A DNA stretch of 64,000 nt. It comes from Epiperipatus broadwayi (taxonomy: Eukaryota; Onychophora; Udeonychophora; Euonychophora; Peripatidae). The position numbers were made by a program, and so were the translations under genes. Within the stretch, counting starts at the first letter, position 1; each line of letters starts with the position of its first letter. The notes below the pieces were generated by a model. That model searched no databases. It saw nothing but the letters and a program-made list of their open reading frames with translations, and was not told where the DNA came from. Positions 37,052 through 48,033 of the stretch are shown here, piece by piece. Location: the NCBI GenBank assembly GCA_028023455.1, contig JAQFVV010000013.1, positions 12,064,579-12,128,578 of the forward strand, in the 5' to 3' direction.

Positions 37052-37554
37052 ATGCAATCAACAATATCTGAGTTTGACGTCAGAGAGGCAAATGAGTGGC
37101 TCCTGTACATTCAACAGATTGAAAATTACTGTTTTATTAACAGAGTAGAGGAAGGTACGTATAAAACAGTGACATTATTATGTTTTGCAGGAAAAGGGTC
37201 ATACAAATAGCTAACAGATTAGCAGAACCTAACACTCCTGAAAAATTAACCTACAATGAGTTAAAAGATCGTTTGTCAAATTATTTTAATCCTCGCCCGT
37301 CTAGGCACATCGCCAGACTTCATTTTCGAAATCACCATCAAGGCAGAAACGAAAATAAGCAGGATTACAAGTCAGCCCTACGCAAACTCGCAAAAAACTG
37401 CTGTTATGATTCATATTTAGAAGAAGCGCTACTGGAACAATTCCTATGTGGAATGAATAATGACAGTTTGAGGCAGCAGTTATTGGCTGAGAAAGACATA
37501 AATTATCGTGAAGCTATCAAACGCAGTATCACTCACGAAATAGTAGTGGAGTAA
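37052..37554 (+). pseudogene. Ty3/gypsy Gag, frameshifted
   Basis: It starts at ATG 37052 (MQSTISEFDV...) and stops near 37209. The reading continues one frame over from 37180 to 37554. This part has the retrotransposon Gag capsid signature: LTYNELKDRLSNYFNPRP, RLHFRNHHQGRNE, YKSALRKLAKNCCYD and LEEALLEQFLCGMN. Gag would form the particle that packages element RNA. One frameshift near 37185 and a TAG at 37552 break it. Confidence 0.85.
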
Positions 37555-37790
37555 GCAAAAGAATTTGCTGTGAAAAAAGGCGTTGATAGCAATCAAACAG
37601 GAATATTTGGTGTTGAAAAACTCAACAAAGGATCTTCCGATAACAAAACTATTAAACAGACAAATAAAAATCGGACAAAGGGCTATTGTTGAGGAAAACT
37701 AGGTCATATATCTAAAGATTGCTATTTCAAACACGATCGATGGAGACTGTGTAAAAAAATAGGTCACATGGCGAGAATGTATGAAAATAG
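37555..37790 (+). pseudogene. Gag nucleocapsid region with two damaged CCHC knuckles
   Basis: Two zinc knuckles can be placed by spacing. In the first (37681-37728) the GHISKDC half is kept, but of the two N-terminal Cys one is Gly and the other is a TGA stop. In the second (37738-37780) the first Cys is Trp (TGG) and the last is Tyr (TAT). Each change is one base from a Cys codon, so an ancestor had two normal CCHC knuckles that bound RNA. Confidence 0.75.
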
Positions 37791-38472
37791 AACAGTTGAC
37801 CAAGTTAAAGGAAATAATATACAAAGTATAAATAAAACCAAATGTAATATTGTTATAAATAACATGGTTATAAATCAAGCACAGAAATTTATTACTACTG
37901 TGAAAGTTTACGGAAAACCCCTGTCGATGGAAATAGACAGTGGTAGCGATATTTCTTTAATATCCATAGCCGACTGGAATTCGATCAGGGCGGAAATAAG
38001 AGAGCCCCCTAGGCTTAGCAATACTAAACTTAGAGCATTGGACGTAAATGGTAAAGAAATAAAAATTAAGGGTGTAGTCCAAGCTCAAATTACGAGTAAT
38101 AAAGGTAACATTTCAATCTTGCTGCTATATATCGTACACGCCCCCATAAACCCTCTCATTGGTCGTGACTGGTTTACAGAGCTTGGAATTGAAATCTCAT
38201 TGGTCAAAAAAATTGACAGTGAAAAAGACATAAGAGATCGTTTCCCTAAACTTTTTAATGGCAAACCAGGAACGATTAAAATTAAACCTGTGTCACTGGA
38301 AATGTCACCAGAGGCCGTGTCAATAATTTGCAGACCTCGGAAGGTCCCCTTCACACAGAAAGAAAAAGTAGCGAAAGAGATAAATGAGTTAGTGAAGAAC
38401 GGCATTCTAGAAATGACAGAGGAGACAGAGTGGGCGACTCTACTGGTCATTATCACCAAACCTGACGGATAG
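37768..38472 (+). pseudogene. Ty3/gypsy Pol: protease and start of reverse transcriptase
   Basis: A 234-codon open stretch. The aspartic protease active site reads MEIDSGSDISLIS (about 37927-37965), and its C-terminal part NPLIGRDWFTELGI follows near 38150. RT begins with VPFTQKEKVAKEINELVKNG, the usual lead-in, and the ORF stops at a TAG (38470-38472) just before LCGDYR. Protease would cut the Gag-Pol chain. Confidence 0.9.
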
Positions 38473-39117
38473 ATACGCTTGTGCGGCGATTATCGCATAA
38501 CTGTCAACAAATCTCTAAATAAACACGCCTACCCCGTTCCAAACTCCAGAGAAATATTAGCATCACTGCAAAAATCAAAATATTTTGCTAAATTAGATTT
38601 AGATGCGGCCTTCCATCAAATTCCAATAACAAATAAGGCTGCTGAAATTCTAACACTGAGTACTCATGTGGGTCTATTCAAATGCAAATGCCTCCCATTT
38701 GGCATAGCGTCCGCTCCCAGTATATTCCAAGCAAAAATTGAAACTCTGCTTACTGGATGCGAGGGCGTTATCCCTTATTTTGATAACATATTAATTACGG
38801 CAAGATCAGAAAATGAATTGCATAGTCGTCTAACTATTGTCTGTCAAAGGCTAGAAGAGTTTGGAGTGAAATTAAACACTGAAAAATGTATATGGAAGGC
38901 CACTGAATTATAGTTTTTAGGGCACATAGTCTCTAACTCTGGGACAAGGCCATCTCCCAAAAAGGTCAAAGCAGTGTCAGAAGCTAGAAAGCCTAGTAAC
39001 ATAAAACAATTGAAGGCTTTTTTGGGTTTAGTAAACTATTTTGAGAACTTCCTAGAGGGCAAAGCTCACATAGCCAAGCCATTACATGAGCTACTGAAAA
39101 AGAATCAGAAATGGAAG
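38473..39117 (+). pseudogene. Ty3/gypsy reverse transcriptase, altered catalytic box
   Basis: LCGDYRITVNKSLNKHAYPVP, then KYFAKLDLDAAFHQIPI (first catalytic Asp present), LPFGIASAPSIFQ, then YFDNILI (38776-38796), where the family has YxDD; the second Asp is Asn here. Stops at 38911 and 39118 interrupt the thumb region (FLGHIVSNSGTRPSPKKV, LKAFLGLVNYFENF). The loss of the second Asp alone would be expected to end polymerase activity. Confidence 0.9.
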
Positions 39118-39165
39118 TAGGAAGCAACACAAGAAAGGGCGTTTCAAAATAGCAAAGCTTTACTC

Positions 39166-39828
39166 GTGTCAAACAAATTACTGGTGCACTATAATAGCGA
39201 TCTTGAAATTACACTAAAGACTGATGCATCAGAATATGGAGTGGGGGCAGTAATATGTCACCCAGCTCAATCTGGGGAACATCCCATAGCATACGCGTCG
39301 CGCACTTTGTCCAAAGCTGAAAAAAATTATAGTCAGCTGGACAAGGAAGCGCTAGCCATAGTATTTGGAATTCGTAAATTCCACCAGTATTTATACGGTC
39401 GTTATTTCAAAATCATGACAGACCACGAACCACTTCTGGGAATTTTAGGCATCAAACAAATTCTGGAACACCTCAGCCCACGCATGTTGATATGGATTAA
39501 CATACTTTCTGGGTATGATTACAGTCTGGAATATAAAAAGGGAAAGACTATTGGTCATGCCGACGCATTATCCCGAATGCCTGACAACTCAGAGAATACA
39601 ACAAGCGAAATAAAAATCAATTACATTGATGCGCTACAAAGCCAGACTCTTAATGGCCGAAAAGTAGCAGCATGGACCAATGAAGACGCTGGCTACAAAT
39701 GGCTGATGGAAAAAATTAGAAGAGGCTGGCCAGCACAACCTCCTCCGTTTTTGCACATAGAGTATGGAAAGCTCACGAAAAATTATCAATATGTAAAGGT
39801 TACATTCTTAAAGGCGATCAGGTCCTAA
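39166..39828 (+). pseudogene. Ty3/gypsy RNase H and linker
   Basis: An open 220-codon stretch: TLKTDASEYGVGAVI (first RNase H Asp), HPIAYASRTLSKAEKNYSQL then DKEALAIVFGIRKFHQYLYG (Glu present), FKIMTDHEPLLGIL (Asp present) and GHADALSRMP (end of the domain). Key residues appear intact. RNase H would remove element RNA during cDNA synthesis. The frame ends before integrase by a frame change near 39825. Confidence 0.9.
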
Positions 39829-39845
39829 TACCAAAAATAGGCAGA

Positions 39846-40470
39846 TTGCACATACTAAATTTATTACATGAAGGTCATCCAGGCATTGTCAGAGCAAAAG
39901 CGTTAGCCCGTAGTTATGTATGGTGGCCGAGAATCAGCACTGATATAGAAACATTCATAAAAAAATGTTCTAGATGTCAGTCATGTGCAAAAGCACCCCC
40001 AGCGAAATATGAAGCATGGAAAGAAGCAGAGAAACCTTGGCAGAGAATTCACATTGACCACTGCGATCCAATCCATGGACAATTATTTCTGGTAGTGGTC
40101 GATGCCTACTCAGGATGGTCCGAATACAAAACAGTGAAAAATACAAGTTCGGACGAGACACTGGACAGGCTCATGGAAATATTTTCATACCATGGGTTAC
40201 CAGAAATCCTCGTATCCGATAATGAAACCGGTTTCACGTCTGAAAAATTTGCCGAATTTATGCAGGAATGGGGGATTAAACACATCCTTACCCCCCCTGC
40301 CACCCTCAATCAAATAAACTGGCCGAGAAAGCGGCACAAAGCTTAAAGTCATCCATGAATAAATTGGGAAAAGGAAGACTCCAAGAGGCAGTTTTCATGG
40401 CGTTGCTATATCAGCATTCTACACCCACAGCTAAAACGGGCAGATCACCTGCAGAAAAATACTTAGGCCG
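39846..40470 (+). pseudogene. Ty3/gypsy integrase, frameshift before the catalytic Glu
   Basis: The HHCC zinc-binding part is complete (HEGHPGIVRAKALARSYVWW, then KKCSRCQSC). The core shows two Asp of the DDE triad (HIDHCDPIHGQLFLVVVDAY and EILVSDNETGFTSEKF). The ORF ends at 40346 after a frame change near 40310; in the other frame LAEKAAQSLKSSMNKLGKG gives the expected Glu region up to about 40495. Integrase would insert cDNA and make the 5-bp duplication seen here. Confidence 0.9.
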
Positions 40471-40554
40471 GAAATTACGTACAAAGCTCTCAGCTTAATA
40501 ATGCCATCAAAAGAGCATCAAATGCCAATTACGACAAACAACAAATTTTCACCT

Positions 40555-40830
40555 GATGAATGAGTCTGGGTGAAAAATAATTTAAATAAATCATGGACTC
40601 AGGCATACGTGGTACGCCATTTAAGTAAACAAGTGGTTGCTGTCTGTATGGCAGACGGCAAACAATTACATAAGCACATTAACCAATTGTGCATGAGTGC
40701 AATAACAGAATGTACATCGCAATTGTTTAAAAGTAATGACAAAGAAAATGATACTCACTATGAAACTAAAAGTAAAACAGAAATCATTACTGTTGACGAA
40801 AAAGTCAAAATAGTGAAGAAAATGAAATAG
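40555..40830 (+). pseudogene. Ty3/gypsy Pol C-terminal tail
   Basis: After a TGA in DE*VWVKNN the frame stays open for about 86 codons to 40830: VWVKNNLNKSW, VVRHLSKQVVAVCMADGKQ, HINQL. This is the usual post-integrase domain of Ty3/gypsy elements (the GPY/F-like area). A charged tail follows. It adds no catalytic function. Confidence 0.7.
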
Positions 40831-40966
40831 TCACAGATGGTGAAATTAAATCACCCCCACGCGCAAAGAGGAGAACAAAAATTCCCCTCTGCCTGCACGA
40901 TTATGTGTTAAGTTCAGAGAAGAAGAAATGAAAAAAAAATTTTTTTTTTAAAAGTACGTCGCTGAA

Positions 40967-40979
40967 CTTGGGGAAGGCG
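40967..40979 (+). promoter_or_regulatory. Polypurine-tract candidate of the Ty3/gypsy element
   Basis: ACTTGGGGAAGGCG directly precedes the right LTR. A purine-rich run at this place primes plus-strand DNA synthesis in LTR elements. Confidence 0.6.
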
Positions 40980-41686
40980 TGCTGTGTGTGTGTATGTATT
41001 CACATATACACGCAATAATAATAACTCTATGTATGTGAATGTATTAACAGATACACGCAATAATAATGTAACTATTACAAATGAATACAAGTATGTGTGT
41101 GTATGCTTATTAACAGATACACGCAATAATAATGTAACTATTACAAATATTCAAGTATGTGCGTGTATGCTAAAAGCATCACAGTAACGATTAAGGTTGG
41201 TCAGAGATAACCAAACTGACCACTTTATACCTCGTGTCATGGGATGACCAATAGAAATAGAGAGTGTTACATCCAGGACAGCAGGAACAAACAAGGTCAG
41301 ACTTGCGAGGTGAAGTTGAAGGATGGATGCGTTTTCCCGAGTGCACAGACACTACTTCACTTTCAGCTCATCTTGCGGAGAGGTCTACCTCCGAACATAT
41401 CAAGGTAGACCTAGGGACCATTGCAGGTCGTATAGATTTTCATATTATTTATTGTAAGCCTGCGGGCCTTTAAGACTAGAGTTGTATATTAATGTATTAG
41501 TCAGTTTTATCTTTGTAATAATTGTATTATGTATTTATCCTCATATATGTATTTATTGTATATAAACCTATTAACTCCACTACCGTGTTCGTGTGTTTTA
41601 TTATATAATTACTTGTCACTGTTGAGTGCGATAACTCTCACTCGAACCTCGACCATATATATATCCGACTAGTACTGGATATTGCA
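40980..41686 (+). repeat. Ty3/gypsy right LTR (707 bp)
   Basis: It starts TGCTGTGTG and ends GATATTGCA, followed by ATAAG at 41687-41691. It differs from the left LTR by scattered single bases and one or two small indels. Confidence 0.95.
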
Positions 41687-41691
41687 ATAAG

Positions 41692-44600
41692 AAAAGCAAG
41701 ATTCTGTCAGGTAAAGCTCTGAGTTATAATATAACTGTTAACCCAGTACCAAAAACAATTAATGTTTTTGTTAATAAAATCAACTCATTGAATTAACATG
41801 CAATGCAAAAAAAATTTTCTGCTTCCACTCAAACCATCTATATAAAAACATTTTTGAAATTTAAATCGAGTACCGATTTTAAAGTAAGATGCACAGTAAA
41901 TAAATAATGTTAACATTTATATTCCAATCCATGCAATAGTTCATGTTTTTTTTTAATTAAATCAACTTTTTAATTATTAGCATGTAATTCAAAAATGCAT
42001 TTTACTTCAATCCAGAACATCTAAATAAAAGCACTTCTATATAAGAGTATTTTCATGAACTTCTATATAAAAGAATTTTTGTGAATTTAAATTGAGTATT
42101 AATTTTAAAATGATATTTCTCTACAATTAAAAGATTATCTTTATTTCAGAACATATGCCTAGAATTAACATTTTAGAGTGCATACTTAGAGTAAAATGAA
42201 AAATCTCTTGTAAAATAGAATATAGATTCAGAATAAATTTCTTGTTAATCACTATACTAAATATAACCTCACTAAAAAAAAGAAATGCTTCTTAGCATAC
42301 ATATTATGTCTAATAAATCTCTTAAAAAACATTTTCTTTACATTTTCTATAATGCTTTTATTAAACTACGTAAAATACAAGTGTATTTCATTATTATATA
42401 TTTACTGAATTATACTTGTTTAAAAATTGCTTTTGTATAAATTCTTGGTTTATATAATATAGTTAAATAAAATATTCTTGTGAAGTTTAAATTGACTGAA
42501 GAATACATAACTGGGGACTTCGAATAAATATAGAAATATTATGTGAAAATAAAGATAATAAATTTTAAATTTTGCAACTGAAAAAAAAAAATAATGTAAG
42601 ACTTAAATAAAGATAATAAAAAATTGCAATAGAATCTTTATTTTACATCATCTTAGCTGTTGATTTTTTCATTCAATCAAGTGATGACATAATGCTCTAG
42701 TGACAGCATGTTGAACCCAGCCTGCAACTTATAACACTAATTCATTAGTAGTTTATGTGTAAAAAAGTATGAACATTCTAACTTCAGAAGATAAACACAA
42801 ACAAAAGTTCAAGATGAATTTTATAAGGACTATTCTATATACATCACTTTCATTAATGATGATTTTTAATCTCTTCTTCGACAAACTTTATTTTTGAAGG
42901 ATGTTCTCTATAGCCATTGTATTCTATCCTTAATCATATTCTCCTTATTGTATTATTTTTGGGTGATTTTGTAATAATATTTATACATCATCTCATTTTA
43001 CTTATTCATATCCTTCTAAAAATAGTTATTTTATCTATCCTAGAGACATCTACTATAAGTTTGATAATCAATGGACTCTAGGTAGTAGAATGCTATAAAT
43101 CCTCATCTCCAGACCAAATAATTTCTGGTTTTTGGTTTTGTCAATGAAACTAGGAATTCAAAGATGAAATTAATAAAGGAGTAAAAAAAATAGCTTCTAG
43201 ATGCATAAATACATTACTCCCAGCTTCACATCCCAGTCTTCACTGATGAAGGCAAAAATCAGAAACTGGTCTGTCTAGTGATGGGGATTTGTAATTCTAT
43301 ATCATTTGATGTCCATTCATTATTCAAGCTTATATTAAATTACTCTAGAGTAGAGTAAAGTTAAACAACTCTTAATAATTTTTACAATGTAAATAGCATT
43401 TATATATTCCTAAAAAATCATGGATGAAATTTATTATAATTTTTTATTATTTTACACAATATTATGGAGCATCTTTAAATAAGTTTTTTCAATGTCTTTA
43501 TATTATAGCAATGAAGAATTCATGTCTAACTTCAATACAACACATCTGCTTTCAAATTTGATTAGAATATGATCTAGTTTGTCAGTTGCAGTGACAGCAT
43601 ATTGGTACCAGACTTTTAATCTAACAAAGTTGTATAATATATTAAAACTAAATTATATTTCTAGTTGATAAACATCCAAGACAAAGATAGCTGACTACCT
43701 GCTAAAAACTAAGAGTTTTTTTTTAATATTAATTACTTCAGTTTTTATAAGTTTTATGTAAAACATTAAAAAAAAAATTCTGCAGACCATTCTAGGAATT
43801 GGCAGAAGTAGGACAATCAATAGTAAGTATCCTGTAAATCTAGAAACAAAAAAAAAAAAAAAATTCTTGTTTTTGTTTTTAAATAATTCACAAAAAAAAA
43901 AAAAAATCACATCACTTAAACTTATACTATGTCTACACAAGTTGGTCTAAAAACCTCTAATATAAAAAGAGAAAACAAAGTTCAGATGACACCTGATTTA
44001 ATAGTAGTTTTTTCCACTGCCAGGAATAATGCTTCCTTTCAAAACATACAGAATGTAATATGAATAAATTTTCATGAACAACTAAATATTTTTAAATATT
44101 GTCAAATATTCTCAATTAACTGAATTAAATGAATTGATTAAACTGATCAAATATATAATATATAAATCATTTTTCTTGCATTTGTCAAACAATAAAAACT
44201 AGATCTATAGAGCTTCTAGAATTTCTAAATCACAATGAGTCTCTGATACTCACTCTGCTAATCACTCATCTAGAAGTTGCCTATTCAATAAAAATCTTTG
44301 AAAGTACTGCTATTGTAGTGAGTAACACTAATATTCTAAAATAATTCTTAGACATTTCTATCATCATTCATTTCTAAAAATTGGATAATAGACATCCATA
44401 TATTTTTAAAAACTTGAAATAATTTTGAAGTTGATATGACCTCAAATATATTATATATTTTTCTATATACCTCAGCTAAATATCTTCATTGTGGTCAATG
44501 TACTATTAAATGCAATTATTTAAATTCATTATCAAAAGATTATCCAAATATTTTCTTCATATTAGACTTTAATATAAAAAAGTTCATCGACTTCAAAGGA

Positions 44601-45548
44601 ATATGATGTTGTCTTCAAATCCATATATTATTTTTAATAGGTTAAATATATATATAAAGTAATCACTAGCGACTAAATTTTATAGCAACAATCTCAAATC
44701 TTTGTATCAGCCATCGAACTTAAACTTCTAAATACTTATACAGCTTATAAATCTCCATGTGCATTTTATGCCTTTGCCAAGTAGTGAATGTCATATGATT
44801 TCTTTCAGTCACATCTCAAATAATACAATCATTTGCAGAAAATCAAAGTTGTTCTTTTTATAGAAACTAAAAACAGACATACTTATATTCACAACGCAAT
44901 CCTTTAAAAAATTCTATGCCTATTATATATGCAACTTGACAGTCTCAAATAGTAGTTTTCGTGTTTAACAGCTAATGAAAGTTAGCATTAAAAATAGCTG
45001 CTTTTAAATTTCCTATCAACATTTTTGGGGTAGAGCTTGTTTTTTAGTGTCATTGCCATTTTAATTTATAATGTGTCAAGAACCTGCATCTATGTCTACT
45101 CAAATATCAACTTCTTTTATAAAATGACCCTTTATATAATCCAAAAGATATCAATGTTCTCAAAAGCTAATGAAGCTAAATTTCATTATGAAATTTTTTT
45201 TGCCTAAACAATATGTTTGTGTTATCAATTCATGTGTTGTGTAAAAAATTCAGTACTAATAATTGACTATTTGAGTTCCCATATAATTTTTAATCATAGT
45301 TTTACTGTTCATTCAATAACATAAAGAAGAAAGTTTTCTTTCTCTGAATTTCTAAACCTGACATTTGTTCTTAGGCATTAATAAAATAATTATAAGAATG
45401 ATAATATAACTACATACAATAATTAATCCTTATCCTTGACCTTTAGATCTACGGCTTACTTGGATATCCAAATTTATGGATTTTAATGAACCATACAAAA
45501 AATAAGTTTTTAATACACATATATATCTATGTGTGTGTGTGTTAAAAT
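41692..45548. other. AT-rich non-coding region (contains a ribozyme-like fold)
   Basis: No gene is seen. The 81-codon ORF at 43695-43940 arises from A and T runs. The only structured item is 43229-43289. The words GTGACAGCATRTTG near 42700 and 43591 may mark an old repeat pair. A GT run occurs near 45532. Confidence 0.5.
43229..43289 (+). ncRNA. Hammerhead-ribozyme-like motif, probably a retroelement relic
   Basis: The core CTGATGA (43243-43249), GAAA (43262-43265) and GTC (43273-43275) are in the order and spacing of a type I hammerhead. Stem III would be only two pairs (A43265-T74, C43266-G73) around a 6-base loop, the minimal form known from Penelope-like elements and retrozymes. Stem I pairs 43230-43242 with 43276-43288, including CCC with GGG, TC with GA and A with T, and three or four mismatches. 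Stem II (43250-43261) is weak: A-A, G-C, G-T, C-A. Cleavage would fall after C43275. The weak stem II suggests a decayed copy. Confidence 0.5.
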
Positions 45549-45556
45549 ATACATAT
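45549..45556. repeat. Possible target duplication, left (ATACATAT)
   Basis: ATACATAT directly precedes the left LTR and directly follows the right one (57443-57450). Eight bases is longer than usual for LTR elements (4-6) and the word is low-complexity, so part of the match may be chance. Confidence 0.45.
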
Positions 45557-46063
45557 TGTAAGGTGTGGCCTTAAATCCCTCCAGTACCATTAAAAACACC
45601 CTTTGCCTAATTCGAATCCAAGACCCAATAAATGAAAATGAATTAAAATTCATTTCAATAAGAAAAAAAAATTAATTAATCACAAGCGCTATAACTGAGA
45701 AACCATTAATTGTTTTCTCCAATTAAACACCTAATTCAATTGTACCATAAATTAAACAATAAAACACATATACTAACATTAACCTTTGTTAAAAACATCT
45801 TGTCAGTTGTGATATAACTCCTATACATTATAACAATATGAGGGAAATATGATCAGATAGATTAGACACAAGTAAGAAACAAAAAATTATTTAAAGAAAA
45901 GAAGTAACAAATAAAATTTTTATTGTTATTAATGTACTATATATATAATAATAATCATTAATAATGAAGTAAATAAATAATCTAAATCATAACCAAGAAT
46001 CTGTTAGTTCAAGTCATCAAAAATCATATTATATAGAATATTCTCATTTTAATGATGAAAAAA

Positions 46064-46169
46064 TATAAAAACCAACGACCTTCTTCTCAAAGATCAGACA
46101 ATAACATCACATCAACTGAACAAGCTGCATAAAGTCTAAGCTGAGAAATCGAACTTGCAGTTCGAATAA
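46064..46169 (+). promoter_or_regulatory. Promoter and polyA signal candidates in the left LTR
   Basis: ATATAAAAACCAACGACC gives a TATA element. AATAAAGAATTCAGCC about 100 bases on gives a polyadenylation signal. The same pair is kept in the right LTR (about 55199 and 55300), although neighbouring bases differ, which supports function in an LTR. Confidence 0.45.
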
Positions 46170-46794
46170 AGAATTCAGCCACCATTAAAGTGAAGTATTA
46201 ATAGAAACAACCCTCTGGATATTCAGTAAAGAAATAAAAGGCATGTAGATTCAAATCTAACCAACTAAGAGATTCTAAAATGAAATATTCAAAATTTAAT
46301 TCAAATTATTCGATATTTCCAAAGTGTTTCTAACTTTACACCAGAGATCAAATTAACTTTAAGCCAGGATATCTAATAGTAAAGATATTGCTTTTACTTC
46401 ACACAAGATATTATACTAAATATATATAAATAGCAATACAGACAACCATGCAATGCAATCGCAAAAAGACATCAGGGAAAGAAAGTTATCACCCATGGAG
46501 CTGTAATTGCCAAATTGAAATGAAATCGACCTAGCTTTTACCATCTATGCTGTGAAACATCAAATTTACTATTGGGAAATTAATCGACAAACTCTATATC
46601 TCAAGAGGTCATCTAAGGAGAGAAATTATAAGTGACATAATGGATGTTCAAGAACACTTGAATCTTATCACTTATAACCTGGAATGGATTAAAGAGGATG
46701 AGTATAATCTTTTACTAGGACATTTTCCTTATGAACTCTCAAGTCACATTTAGGTTGAGTCATAAATTTTAATTATTTATTTATTTTATAGCAT

Positions 46795-47195
46795 ATACAA
46801 GTGCTTTAAAATGCTGGTTGAAGAAACTCTTAATAGCAAACAATTAAAATGAATTAATCCAGGCTAAATGCTTTCGAGGTGTTATTCCTCATAATCATAG
46901 CCAAAATAGTAATAGTTGTCATGATATTATTAAATGGTAATATATGCAAATGTATATATAAATTAATCAGCTTGTCCATTTCCTGAAGATAGCGAAGCAT
47001 GTGTCGCATCTATTAATTGTGTTATTGTCATTGATGATAAAATATGCTTCTTTTATCTTCCTTTTGCAGTTGTTAGTTTCAGTGCACACAATTTTGGGAA
47101 TGGAATGTTTGAACCTATGATCAGCCTGCATCTTGTGTTCGGTTCGAGGAATATTGAAGTGTCATTGTTCTTTTGCGCTCTCCTGTATGCATACA
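46795..47195 (-). mobile_element. Penelope-like element, 3' fragment
   Basis: On the minus strand the sequence encodes the end of a Penelope GIY-YIG protein: RAQKN, then after a frame change KIVCTETNNCKRKIKEAY, TINRCDTCFAIFRKW and a stop (about 46975). The same peptide order occurs in the element at 57826-60152 (DHKRKIKEAFYINGNIHA, RKDTCFEISKKW). A 41-nt motif at 46862-46902 follows. The right LTR lacks this segment, which marks it as an insertion. Confidence 0.8.
46862..46902 (-). ncRNA. 41-nt structured motif at the Penelope 3' end, copy A
   Basis: On the minus strand: GGCTATGATTATGAGG, 7 bases, CCTCGAAAGCATTTAGCC. The outer GGCTA/TAGCC and the inner GAGG/CCTC can pair. Copies of identical length occur at 57909-57949 and 60061-60101. 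This may be a conserved RNA structure recognised by the element; no activity is shown. Confidence 0.5.
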
Positions 47196-48033
47196 TCTCT
47201 TTCCTTTAATATGGATGAAGAAGGGGTATAAGTTATTGATACATAATAGAAGAGTTAAATATTATTAGCCTTAGTGAAATTAAAATAAAATATAGGTTCT
47301 GATGAGAACTTACTTGCTTATATCATCAAGGGAGAGGTAAAATTTTACCTTAATAAATATTGATTGCCAATACATGTACAGTGATACTGTTATTTATGTT
47401 TTTGTTTTTTTTTTGTTAGTACTAATCAGTTAGTTAAATGTTTTCAGTGTACCTGACTAACTATTTCTGTATAAATGGTCTTCCCTATCTTTATCACAAT
47501 TTGTACTATAGCAGGAGGATCCCATATCACCAACATGATTGATGTGATTTAATCTATCAAGTTAGTGGAAGTAATAAATCATAATTTTAATAAAATAATT
47601 TAGCAAGCAAGAATGATTTAAATGACCATAAGTTGTAAAATAATTTTCTCTTAAACATCAAATGATCATTCTCTGAAGGCAACAAGAAATTGGACATGAT
47701 TCAAATTAACGATAATGAAAGATTATCCATCGATTTTAAATTAAATTATTTATATTTTGTAATCAGTGTCATTACTAAGTTTATACTTACAGTAAATAAA
47801 CCTGTAAATATATATTTTTTATTAAATTAAAAACTATCAATTCTATTTATCCATATTCAATTTTTCAATTTATCATATATTCTCACACATTTACATGTCA
47901 TCACACTCTCACATACCTTCATATATCCATATGTTTGCATATAGCCACACATTAAGTGATATTGATATATCCTGAACTAGATGACTATGCAAATTCTTTC
48001 TGAGTTTGAAATCTGGGAATAACGGAAATTAAA

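Larger units (their letters stand above)
36218..41686 (+). mobile_element. Ty3/gypsy LTR retrotransposon, structurally complete, mutated
   Basis: Order: LTR, PBS-like site, gag, zinc knuckles, protease, reverse transcriptase, RNase H, integrase, tail ORF, purine tract, LTR, with ATAAG duplicated at both sides. The order RT-RH-IN is that of Ty3/gypsy. About 20-30 differences between the two 0.7-kb LTRs by eye put divergence at a few percent, so insertion is fairly recent. Stops, at least two frameshifts and a changed catalytic box show it is inactive. No env-like ORF is seen. Confidence 0.95.
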
